Shown: positions 1 to 6,102, numbered from the stretch's first letter. The stretch: 6,242 bases of DNA from Muribaculaceae bacterium (GCA_029059965.1 JAIDUY010000258.1:1-6242); one strand, 5' to 3'. The notes: generated by a model from the sequence alone, not told the origin. Numbers and translations: made by a program.

Positions 1-31
1 TTGCACGCATGAGAAAAAAAGCGTAACTTTG
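1..31 (+). promoter_or_regulatory. Bacteroidota-type promoter of rplS
   Basis: A TAACTTTG box at 24-31 matches the -7 consensus TAnnTTTG of the Bacteroidota primary sigma factor and is followed by C. TTG at 1-3 fits the right end of a TTTG -33 element cut by the window edge, with a 20-bp spacer. The transcript would start near 36-40, leaving a leader of about 75 nt before rplS. The box and spacing are seen directly; promoter activity is inferred. Confidence 0.72.
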
Positions 32-37
32 CAGCCG

Positions 38-113
38 GAATTCCCAATCTCTGGCAGGACATGCAGCCTGCGTATAATGCGAATAGTGTTAACATTAAAC
101 CACTTATCAGACA
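38..113 (+). promoter_or_regulatory. rplS 5' leader with a small hairpin
   Basis: The stretch between the predicted start of transcription and the rplS ATG contains a short inverted repeat, GCAGG (54-58) against CCTGC (67-71), with an 8-nt loop. The rest is AT-rich and has no Shine-Dalgarno sequence, as is usual in Bacteroidota. Ribosomal protein leaders are sometimes bound by their own product. Nothing here proves that, and a 5-bp stem could be chance. Confidence 0.25.
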
Positions 114-482
114 ATGGACTTGATTAAGATTGCCGAAGAAGCATTCGCTACCGGCAAGAAGACCCAGGACTACGACTTCGCTCCCGGCGACACCATCACC
201 GTGGCTTACCGCATCAAGGAAGGCAACAAGGAGCGTATCCAGCAGTACCGCGGCGTTGTGATTCGCATCTCCGGCGAAGGAGACAAGAAGCGTTTCACCG
301 TTCGCAAAATGAGCGACAACATCGGCGTTGAACGTATCTTCCCCATCGAAAGCCCGTTTATCGACTCTATCGTTGTCAACAAGCGCGGTAAGGTTCGTCG
401 TGCCAAACTTTACTACCTCCGCAAACTCACCGGCAAGAAGGCCCGCATCAAAGAGCGTCGCCCCGGCAAGAAGGAGGCCTGA
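114..482 (+). CDS. rplS: 50S ribosomal protein L19 (bL19)
   Basis: This encodes bL19, a protein of the large ribosomal subunit that lies near the interface with the 30S subunit. The product is 122 residues, normal for the family (about 115-120 in most bacteria). Recognisable parts are the N-terminal helix, the core segment with QQYRGVVI (about residues 43-50), the SPFIDSIVV stretch, and the family signature [12 protein letters not shown] at about 92-103, followed by a basic tail. The ATG at 114 is chosen because the family N-terminus (MDLIKIAEE) begins there; no Shine-Dalgarno precedes it. The gene has its own promoter and a terminator right after it, so it seems to be transcribed alone. This differs from E. 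coli, where rplS closes the rpsP-rimM-trmD-rplS operon. Identity is secure. Confidence 0.97.
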   Translation: MDLIKIAEEAFATGKKTQDYDFAPGDTITVAYRIKEGNKERIQQYRGVVIRISGEGDKKRFTVRKMSDNIGVERIFPIESPFIDSIVVNKRGKVRRAKLYYLRKLTGKKARIKERRPGKKEA

Positions 483-507
483 TAAAACGACAGTCCGAAA
501 CTCACAA

Positions 508-549
508 CGCCGTCCGTTCCGAACAAGGTGCGGGCGGCGATTGTTTTTT
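508..549 (+). terminator. Intrinsic terminator after rplS
   Basis: A 9-bp stem, CGCCGTCCG (508-516) with CGGGCGGCG (531-539), contains one G-U pair (T513 with G534) and a 14-nt loop. It is followed by ATTG and a run of six T at 544-549. The G-U pair makes the fold better on the plus-strand RNA, which fits termination of rplS. Only 27 bases separate the T run from the bcp start codon. Confidence 0.8.
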
Positions 550-576
550 CATCGACATTACATTAACTACATAATC

Positions 577-1029
577 ATGCTACAACCAGGAGACAGACTG
601 CCCGACATTCTCGGGCTCGACAGCAAGGGCGAACCCGTGCGCTCCGACAGCTTCGCCGGAAAGCCTCTCGTCGTTTACTTCTATCCCAAGGACAACACCC
701 CCGGATGCACCGCCGAGGCCTGCTCGCTGCGCGACGGCTACGACGAGCTCCGGAAGCGCGGCTACGAACTCATCGGCATCAGCAAGGACTCGTCGGCCAG
801 CCACGACAAGTTCGCCGCTAAGCACGGCCTGCAGTTCACCCTGCTCAGCGACCCCGACACGACCGTCAACCGGGCATTCGGCGTATGGCAGAAAAAGAAG
901 ATGGCCGGACGCGAGTACATGGGAACCGTCAGGACGACTTTCATCACCGACGCCGACCACCGCATAACCCACGTCATAAACAAGGTCGACACAAAGAACG
1001 CCGCCGCACAGCTCCTCGCCCTCGTCTGA
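577..1029 (+). CDS. bcp: Thioredoxin-dependent peroxiredoxin, Bcp/PrxQ type
   Basis: This is a cytoplasmic thiol peroxidase that reduces hydrogen peroxide and organic hydroperoxides and is re-reduced by thioredoxin. The product is 150 residues, close to E. coli Bcp (156). It has the AhpC/TSA thioredoxin fold: strand VVYFYPKD (32-39), then TPGCTAEAC with the peroxidatic Cys44 and a second Cys49 placed like the resolving cysteine of E. coli Bcp, and the active-site Arg119 in TVRTTFI. The ATG at 577 places MLQPGD at the family N-terminus; the open frame continues upstream into rplS but that part is a shadow of rplS. There is no Shine-Dalgarno. I see no convincing promoter in the 94-bp gap after rplS, so expression may come from a weak promoter near 541-572 or from readthrough of the rplS terminator. 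The gene converges with carB. Confidence 0.95.
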   Translation: MLQPGDRLPDILGLDSKGEPVRSDSFAGKPLVVYFYPKDNTPGCTAEACSLRDGYDELRKRGYELIGISKDSSASHDKFAAKHGLQFTLLSDPDTTVNRAFGVWQKKKMAGREYMGTVRTTFITDADHRITHVINKVDTKNAAAQLLALV

Positions 1030-1060
1030 ACCGACTTTCGCCGCATACGGCACATACACC

Positions 1061-1085
1061 GCAGGCCCCGCTTCCCGGGGCCTGC
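1061..1085 (+). terminator. GC-rich hairpin after bcp, likely terminator
   Basis: A perfect 10-bp stem, GCAGGCCCCG (1061-1070) with CGGGGCCTGC (1076-1085), has a 5-nt loop CTTCC. It begins 31 bases after the bcp stop. The following bases (GTGCGTTTACG) are only weakly T-rich, so it may pause or protect the transcript rather than end it. The stronger hairpin 23 bases further on probably completes termination. Confidence 0.6.
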
Positions 1086-1108
1086 GTGCGTTTACGTATA
1101 TGCCTGAA

Positions 1109-1145
1109 CATAAAAAGGAACTCCGTCGCGGAGTTCCTTTTTATG
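1109..1145. terminator. Bidirectional intrinsic terminator, 17-bp perfect inverted repeat
   Basis: The arms at 1109-1125 and 1129-1145 are exact reverse complements over 17 bp around a 3-nt centre TCG. The core GGAACTCCG/CGGAGTTCC is flanked by five A on the left and five T on the right. Read from either strand, a GC-rich stem is therefore followed by a T run. It can end bcp transcription moving right and carB transcription moving left. If so, the carB mRNA would carry a 3' untranslated region of about 300 nt. Confidence 0.88.
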
Positions 1146-1163
1146 GGTTTCCAATAGGTACAA

Positions 1164-1195
1164 TTTCTAAGGTAAAAAAGATTGTTTTAGGTTTG
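1164..1195 (+). promoter_or_regulatory. Orphan Bacteroidota promoter facing the carB 3' end
   Basis: TAGGTTTG at 1188-1195 is an exact TAnnTTTG box followed by C. TTTC at 1164-1167 is a three-of-four match to the -33 TTTG, and the spacer is exactly 20 bp. This is the same spacing as in the rplS and carA promoters of this window. The site lies just beyond the bidirectional terminator and faces no protein gene on the plus strand, so it implies a separate transcript starting near 1199-1203. Confidence 0.6.
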
Positions 1196-1199
1196 CGCT

Positions 1200-1449
1200 A
1201 CAAAGTTGGGGCTTTTCCGACGGGCTGCCAAATATTTTTATATGTTATAGGGCATAGTTTTTTGGCAATGCCGCTTGTCGGTGCTCGCGATACTTTCTTT
1301 GCTAACTGTAATACAATTAATTACATCAGAAATTCGACCTCTGTCGCACAAGTATGCGTTAGTGTTAAAAATGGTAAAATGCTTGAAGAAGCATGGCAAA
1401 GTGCTTGTCAGGGGCTTCTGAGGCTCAGAAACTGTTTTAAACAGTTTCT
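1200..1449 (+). ncRNA. Candidate structured small RNA between bcp and carB
   Basis: No family is recognised: I looked for tmRNA, RNase P and SRP RNA landmarks and saw none. The region is AT-rich (39% GC over 1141-1440). Starting where the orphan promoter should initiate, 1201-1301 can fold as one rod of four stacked helices: CAAAG/CTTTG (1201-1205 with 1297-1301), GGGC/GCTC (1209-1212 with 1283-1286), CCGACGGGC/GCTTGTCGG (1217-1225 with 1273-1281) and TGCCAAA/TTTGGCA (1226-1232 with 1261-1267). A 5-nt bulge lies at 1268-1272. The three G-U pairs make this fold specific to plus-strand RNA. Further hairpins follow: TGTAAT/ATTACA (1307-1312 with 1320-1325), CGAC/GTCG (1335-1338 with 1343-1346), ATGCTT-GAAG-AAGCAT (1379-1394), and the final repeat at 1427-1449. 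The 3' end is uncertain, because the last hairpin lacks a clear T tract. It could instead be a decayed repeat. Confidence 0.42.
1427..1449. terminator. Hairpin at the carB stop codon, possible terminator
   Basis: AGAAACTGTTT (1427-1437) and AAACAGTTTCT (1439-1449) are exact reverse complements; as a folded stem this gives 9 bp and a 5-nt loop. Its outer base is the first base of the carB stop triplet (1449-1451). It overlaps a second repeat, TTCTGAG/CTCAGAA (1416-1422 with 1424-1430), so the two folds exclude each other at 1427-1430. Neither strand shows a strong T run. It may mark the shared end of the candidate RNA (plus) and of the carB mRNA (minus). Confidence 0.4.
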
Positions 1450-4400
1450 TAATATTCCTGCCAGCTCTTTATCTCGAGTTTTTCGAGCGGAAGAGCCGTG
1501 AACGCACGCACGAAGGCCGAAGCCAGGCGTGAGTTGGTGAGCAGCGGAATGTTCAGGTCGATGGCAGCGCGGCGTATCTTGCGGCCGTTGCTGAGCTCGG
1601 TGCCGGTGAAGTTCTTGGGCATATTCACCACCAGGTCTACCTCGTGGTTGTGGAGCAGTTCGAGCGCCTGCGGCTGCTGGTCGGGAGTCGAGGGCCAGTA
1701 GACGCGGATGGCGGGGATGCCGTTGTCGTGCAGGAACTGGCATGTGCCGCCGGTGGCGTAGATGGTCAGCCCGGCCTTGTTCAGCAGGTGGGCGGCCTCG
1801 AGCATGTCGGCTTTCTGCTTGGGAGTGCCGGTGCTCAGGAGCACGCCTTTGCGGGGCACGCGCAGGCCGACGGCCAGCAGACTCTTGAGGATGGCCTCGT
1901 TGGTGTCGTCGCCTATGCAGGCAACCTCGCCGGTCGATGCCATGTCGACGCCGAGCACGGGGTCGGCGCCGCCGAGGCGCGAGAAGCTGAACTGGCTGGC
2001 CTTGACGCCGACATAGTCGAGGTCGAAGGCACTCTTGGCCGGTTTCTCGGCGGGCAGGCCGAGCATGACGCGCGTGGCAAGGTCGATGAAGTTGATTTTA
2101 AGAATCTTCGACACGAAGGGGAAGCTGCGGCTGGCGCGGAGGTTGCACTCGATAACCTTGATGTCGTTGTTCTTGGCAAGGAACTGGATGTTGAACGGGC
2201 CCGAAATCTCGAGGGCGGCGGCAATCTTGGCCGAAATCTTCTTGATGCGGCGCATGGTCTCCACGTAGAGCTTCTGCGGCGGGAACTGGATGGTGGCGTC
2301 GCCCGAGTGCACGCCGGCGAACTCGACGTGCTCCGAGATGGCGTAAGCCTTGATCTGTCCGTTCTCGGCCACGGCGTCCATCTCTATCTCCTTGGCATTC
2401 TGCACGAACTCGGTCACCACCACGGGGTGCTGCTTCGACACGTTGGCCGCAAGCTGCAGGAAGCGCTTGAGCTCGTCGGGATTGGAGCATACGTTCATGG
2501 CTGCGCCCGAGAGCACGTAGCTCGGACGGACAAGGACGGGGAAGCCTACTTCCTCGACGAAGGCGTCGATGTCGGCGAAGCTCGTCAGCTCGCGCCAGCG
2601 GGGCTGGTCGATGCCGAGGCGGTCGAGCATGGCCGAGAACTTGTGGCGGTCTTCGGCGCGGTCGATGCTCGATGCCGTCGTGCCGAGGATGGGCACGTTC
2701 TGGCTGTCGAGGCGGGTGGCGAGGTTGTTGGGAATCTGGCCGCCCACGCTGAGGATGACGCCGTGGGGCTGCTCAAGCTCGAGGATGTCCATCACGCGCT
2801 CGAAGGTGAGCTCGTCGAAGTACAGACGCTCGCACATGTCGTAGTCGGTCGACACGGTCTCGGGGTTGTAGTTTATCATCACCGAGCGCCATCCGGCCTT
2901 GCGGGCGGTCATCAGGGCATTCACCGAGCACCAGTCGAACTCGACGGACGAGCCGATGCGGTAGGCACCCGAGCCGAGGACGACGACGGAGCGGCGGTCG
3001 CCGAGGTAGTCGACATCGTTCTCCGAGCCGTTGTAGGTGAGGTAGAGGTAGTTGGTGGCTGCCGGATATTCGGCGGCGAGAGTGTCTATCTGCTTGACCA
3101 CCGGCACGATGCCCATGCTCTTGCGCAGATTGCGCACGGCAAGCAGGGCGGCGTCGGTGCCGGCATCCATGCCATCCTTGAGGATGGCGCGGGCTACCTG
3201 GAAGTCGCTGAAGCCGCGCTGTTTGGCCTCGCGCAGCAGTGCCTCGGGCACTGTGTCGAGGGCATTGAACGCGGCGAGCTCGTTGTCGGTCTCGACGATG
3301 TTGCGGAGCTTGTAGAGGAACCAGCGGTCGATTTTGGTCAGCTCGTGGATGCGGTCGACGCTGTAGCCGTCGCGCAGCGCCTTGGAGATGGCGAATATGC
3401 GGCGGTCGGTGGGCTGCGTGAGGGCCGTGTCGACATCCTTGATGCCCATGGGGTGGTTCTCGACGAAGCCGTGCATGCCCTGGCCTATCATGCGCAGGCC
3501 TTTCTGAATGGCCTCCTCGAAGGTGCGGCCTATGGCCATGACCTCGCCCACCGACTTCATGGCCGAGCCGATGTGGCGGTCGACGCCGTGGAACTTGCCG
3601 AGGTCCCAGCGCGGAATCTTGACCACCACGTAGTCGAGCGCGGGCTCGAAGAAGGCGCTTGTGCAGCGGGTCACCGAGTTGGTGAGCTCGAACAGACCGA
3701 AGCCCAGCGCGAGCTTGGCGGCGACGAAGGCCAGCGGATAGCCGGTAGCCTTGGATGCAAGTGCCGACGAGCGGCTCAGGCGGGCGTTGACCTCGATGAC
3801 GCGGTAGTCCATCGACTCGGGGTCGTAGGCGTACTGCACGTTGCACTCGCCGACGATGCCGATGTGGCGCACGATTTTGATGGCGAGGCTGCGCAGGAAG
3901 TGGTAGTCGTCGTTCGACAGTGTCTGCGACGGTGCCACGACGATGCTCTCGCCCGTGTGGATACCCAGCGGGTCGAAGTTCTCCATGTTGCACACGGTGA
4001 TGCAGTTGTCGTAGCGGTCGCGGACGACCTCGTACTCGACTTCCTTCCAGCCTTTGAGCGACTTCTCCACCAGCACCTGAGGCGAGAAAGCCAGAGCCTT
4101 CTCCACCAGTGCGCGGAGTTCGTCGTCGTCATCGCAGAAACCGCTGCCGAGGCCGCCCAGGGCGTAGGCCGCGCGCACGATGACGGGATAGCCCAGACGG
4201 CGTGCCACTGTCAGGGCGCCGTCGACGCTGTCGACGGCCTCGCTGCTGATGGTCTTGACATCAATCTGGCGCAGGCGGTCGACGAAGAGCTCGCGGTCCT
4301 CGGTGTCCATGATGGCCTGCACCGGGGTGCCGAGCACCTGCACGCCGTACTTCTCGAGCACGCCGTCGCGGTAGAGCTCCACGCCGCAGTTCAGAGCCGT

Positions 4401-4679
4401 CTGGCCGCCGAAGGCGAGCAGGATGCCGTCGGGACGCTCGCGGGCGATGACGCGCTCCACGAAGAAGGGCGTCACCGGCAGGAAGTATATTCTGTCGGCC
4501 ATGCCGTCCGAAGTCTGGACGGTGGCGATGTTGGGATTCAGAAGAATGGTCTCCACGCCCTCTTCGCGCAGAGCTTTCAGCGCCTGTGCTCCGGAGTAGT
4601 CGAACTCGCCGGCTTCGCCGATTTTGAGTGCGCCGCTGCCGAGCAGGAGCACCTTGCGGATTTTATTGTCGTCGCTCAT
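1449..4679 (-). CDS. carB: Carbamoyl-phosphate synthase large subunit
   Basis: With CarA, CarB makes carbamoyl phosphate from bicarbonate, ammonia released from glutamine, and two ATP, for pyrimidine and arginine synthesis in the cytoplasm. The product is 1076 residues (E. coli 1073). Layout: carboxyphosphate half with an ATP-grasp fold (about 1-400; Arg129, Arg169, Glu215, His241, Glu296 and Asn298 at the expected catalytic positions), oligomerisation domain (400-555), carbamoyl-phosphate half (about 560-935; GSGAYRIGSSVEFDW near 569, RPSYVLSG near 718), and a C-terminal MGS-like effector domain (944-1076). Several motifs (GSGALKIGEAGEFDYSG, YALGGLGSG, SISEHVE-type and HSGDAT) resemble animal CAD and CPS1 more than E. 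coli CarB. The start follows carA after a 23-bp gap, without a Shine-Dalgarno. The stop touches a hairpin. From 1644 to the start, codons TTA, CTA and TCA are absent. Confidence 0.98.
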   Translation of the reverse strand: MSDDNKIRKVLLLGSGALKIGEAGEFDYSGAQALKALREEGVETILLNPNIATVQTSDGMADRIYFLPVTPFFVERVIARERPDGILLAFGGQTALNCGVELYRDGVLEKYGVQVLGTPVQAIMDTEDRELFVDRLRQIDVKTISSEAVDSVDGALTVARRLGYPVIVRAAYALGGLGSGFCDDDDELRALVEKALAFSPQVLVEKSLKGWKEVEYEVVRDRYDNCITVCNMENFDPLGIHTGESIVVAPSQTLSNDDYHFLRSLAIKIVRHIGIVGECNVQYAYDPESMDYRVIEVNARLSRSSALASKATGYPLAFVAAKLALGFGLFELTNSVTRCTSAFFEPALDYVVVKIPRWDLGKFHGVDRHIGSAMKSVGEVMAIGRTFEEAIQKGLRMIGQGMHGFVENHPMGIKDVDTALTQPTDRRIFAISKALRDGYSVDRIHELTKIDRWFLYKLRNIVETDNELAAFNALDTVPEALLREAKQRGFSDFQVARAILKDGMDAGTDAALLAVRNLRKSMGIVPVVKQIDTLAAEYPAATNYLYLTYNGSENDVDYLGDRRSVVVLGSGAYRIGSSVEFDWCSVNALMTARKAGWRSVMINYNPETVSTDYDMCERLYFDELTFERVMDILELEQPHGVILSVGGQIPNNLATRLDSQNVPILGTTASSIDRAEDRHKFSAMLDRLGIDQPRWRELTSFADIDAFVEEVGFPVLVRPSYVLSGAAMNVCSNPDELKRFLQLAANVSKQHPVVVTEFVQNAKEIEMDAVAENGQIKAYAISEHVEFAGVHSGDATIQFPPQKLYVETMRRIKKISAKIAAALEISGPFNIQFLAKNNDIKVIECNLRASRSFPFVSKILKINFIDLATRVMLGLPAEKPAKSAFDLDYVGVKASQFSFSRLGGADPVLGVDMASTGEVACIGDDTNEAILKSLLAVGLRVPRKGVLLSTGTPKQKADMLEAAHLLNKAGLTIYATGGTCQFLHDNGIPAIRVYWPSTPDQQPQALELLHNHEVDLVVNMPKNFTGTELSNGRKIRRAAIDLNIPLLTNSRLASAFVRAFTALPLEKLEIKSWQEY

Positions 4680-4702
4680 ATGTCTGGGGTATGGTTTTTG
4701 GT

Positions 4703-5830
4703 TCAGAGCAGGGCTGCGAAATCGTCGAATATGAATTCAGTGTCGCGGGGGCCGCTGCTTGCTTCGGGGTGGAACTGTGCCGAGAAGTAGGGGAGTGTGC
4801 GGTGGCGTATGCCCTCGTTGGTGCCGTCGTTCATGTTGGTGAACAGCGCTTCCCATTCGGGCGGCAGGGTGGAGTCGTCCACGGCGAAGCCGTGGTTCTG
4901 CGAGGTGATGAAGCAGCGTGTCGTGCCGGCCTGACGCACGGGCTGGTTGTGGCTGCGGTGGCCGTACTTGAGCTTGTATGTCTTGGCTCCGGCGGCCTTT
5001 GCCAGCAGCTGGTTGCCCATGCAGATGCCGCAGATGGGCTTGCCGGCGGCGAGAGCCTTGCGGATGTTTTCCACTGTCGCCTCGGCGAAGTCGGGGTTGC
5101 CGGGGCCGTTGCTGATGAACAGGCCGTCGTGGGGAATTACGTTGAAGTCCATGTCCCAGGGCACGCGCACCACGCGCAGGCCGCGGGCAATCAGGCAGCG
5201 GATGATATTGTGCTTGATGCCGCAGTCCACCAGCACCACCGTTTTGCGGCCTTCGGGGTCGGGAGCGAGCTCCGCCGGATTGCCCAAGGGTTCGGGAGCC
5301 GAGCCGTCGCCCGTGAAGACCATGGCTTCGGTGCACGAGGTTGCGGCAATGAGGTTGTGGGCGTTGGGGTCGTAGAGCTCGGGCTCCTCGCATCCTTCGA
5401 TGACAATCTTGCCGAGCATCGAACCGTGCTCGCGCAGATGCTTGGTCAGGGCGCGGGTGTCGATGCCGAAGATTCCCGGCACCTTCTCGCGGCGAAGCCA
5501 GTCGCCGAGGGTGCTGTCGGCCAGCCAGTGGCTGGGGTGGAAGGCGTAGTCCTGGGCGATGATGGCGCGGCAGTGTATGCGCGAGCCTTCATAGTAGCGG
5601 CTGAGCTTGTCGCTGCCTTCCTGAGGGGGGACACCGTAGTTGCCGAGTTGGGGAAATGTACTGATAAGAATCTGGCCTTCGTAAGAAGGGTCGGTGAGGC
5701 TTTCGGGATAACCCGTCATGGCGGTGTTGAAAACCACCTCGCCTGAGGTCGAGCCTTCGTAGCCGAAGCTGTGACCGGTGTAGCGTGTGCCGTCGGCAAG
5801 AATGAGGACGGCGCGTTTTGTCGCCTGCAT
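4703..5830 (-). CDS. carA: Carbamoyl-phosphate synthase small (glutaminase) subunit
   Basis: CarA hydrolyses glutamine and passes ammonia through a tunnel to CarB. The product is 375 residues (E. coli 382). The N-terminal CPSase small-chain domain (about 1-150) includes GEVVFNTAMTGYPESLTDPSY. The C-terminal class I glutamine amidotransferase domain (about 195-375) has the nucleophile Cys270 in GICMGNQ and His354 and Glu356 in QFHPEAS. The usual histidine two residues after the nucleophile glycine (GICxGHQ) is asparagine (Asn273). The start at 5830 (MQATKRAVLILADGT) is preferred over in-frame ATGs at 5893 and 5905. The family N-terminus begins there, and the promoter at 5895-5926 would begin the transcript near 5888, downstream of both alternatives. 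carA is the first gene of the carAB operon. The leader of about 58 nt shows no obvious riboswitch. Confidence 0.97.
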   Translation of the reverse strand: MQATKRAVLILADGTRYTGHSFGYEGSTSGEVVFNTAMTGYPESLTDPSYEGQILISTFPQLGNYGVPPQEGSDKLSRYYEGSRIHCRAIIAQDYAFHPSHWLADSTLGDWLRREKVPGIFGIDTRALTKHLREHGSMLGKIVIEGCEEPELYDPNAHNLIAATSCTEAMVFTGDGSAPEPLGNPAELAPDPEGRKTVVLVDCGIKHNIIRCLIARGLRVVRVPWDMDFNVIPHDGLFISNGPGNPDFAEATVENIRKALAAGKPICGICMGNQLLAKAAGAKTYKLKYGHRSHNQPVRQAGTTRCFITSQNHGFAVDDSTLPPEWEALFTNMNDGTNEGIRHRTLPYFSAQFHPEASSGPRDTEFIFDDFAALL

Positions 5831-5894
5831 GTATGCGTTTGGTTTTGAGTGATGACGTATCTGTGGCCAAGCGCGAAAATATGGAATGACCATG

Positions 5895-5926
5895 CAAAAG
5901 TACATAAAAAAGCCCGCCTGTGCAAA
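5895..5926 (-). promoter_or_regulatory. Bacteroidota-type promoter of carAB
   Basis: On the minus strand TTTG (5926-5923) is followed after exactly 20 bp by TACTTTTG (5902-5895) and then C, a full match to both elements of the Bacteroidota consensus. The expected start of transcription is about 5887-5891, giving a 5' leader of about 58 nt. This site decides the start of carA, since longer versions of the protein would begin at or upstream of the transcript end. Confidence 0.82.
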
Positions 5927-6102
5927 TTTATATGCTGTGCCTCGCCCGAATATGACGGAATATGCCCGCCGTGCCGCCGCACCGGGCGGCAGACGCGCCG
6001 CCGCTGTCGTTTTGTCATGGCAGACGCGGCATTCGGGGCTGCGACAGCCACTGCTGCATCTTAAAAACCGTTGAATGACGTCCGAAAATGCAAAAAAGTG
6101 GT
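5927..6102. other. Gene-free spacer upstream of carA with overlapping GC-rich hairpins
   Basis: I see no protein gene here; open frames on the plus strand lack recognisable content. The central part is GC-rich and repetitive. GGCGGC(A) at 5985-5991 can pair with TGCCGCC at 5972-5978 (7 bp, 6-nt loop). Alternatively GGCGGC at 5985-5990 can pair with GCCGCC at 5997-6002 (6 bp, 6-nt loop), so the two hairpins exclude each other. A longer-range stem GCTGTCG/CGACAGC joins 6003-6009 to 6042-6048. No T run follows these on either strand. They may be part of a structured leader or simply GC-rich spacer. Confidence 0.3.

Noticed and set aside
328..576. N-terminal extension of Bcp overlapping rplS
   Set aside because: It is a frame shadow of rplS and passes through the rplS terminator; the peroxiredoxin fold begins at the ATG at 577.
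580..1059. Minus-strand open frame of 159 codons opposite bcp
   Set aside because: Register shadow of bcp, which has clear peroxiredoxin motifs on the plus strand.
1200..1449. tmRNA, RNase P RNA or SRP RNA in the AT-rich region
   Set aside because: None of the conserved landmarks of these RNAs that I can recall is present. A 6S-type RNA cannot be excluded by eye, but no closing stem between the two ends was found.
1100..1501. 133-codon plus-strand open frame across the AT-rich intergenic region
   Set aside because: It starts inside the bidirectional terminator, runs into the end of carB, has no domain I recognise and no suitable leader. The structured-RNA reading fits better, although conservation of the peptide in other genomes would reopen the case.
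1644..4790. Plus-strand open frame of 1048 codons opposite carB
   Set aside because: It is in exact register with carB codons and has no recognisable domain; it exists only because carB lacks TTA, CTA and TCA codons. The CarB match is full length.
4628..5746. Plus-strand open frame of 372 codons opposite carA
   Set aside because: Same cause: register shadow of carA, with low-complexity Ala/Val/Gly/Glu-rich composition.
5831..5905. 25-residue N-terminal extension of CarA
   Set aside because: The -7 box of the carA promoter lies at 5895-5902, so the extension starts upstream of the transcript; the family N-terminus begins at 5830.
5849..6074. Two overlapping plus-strand open frames upstream of carA
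   Set aside because: Arg/Ala/Cys-rich translations of GC-rich spacer, no motif, no promoter, and overlap with the carA promoter on the other strand.
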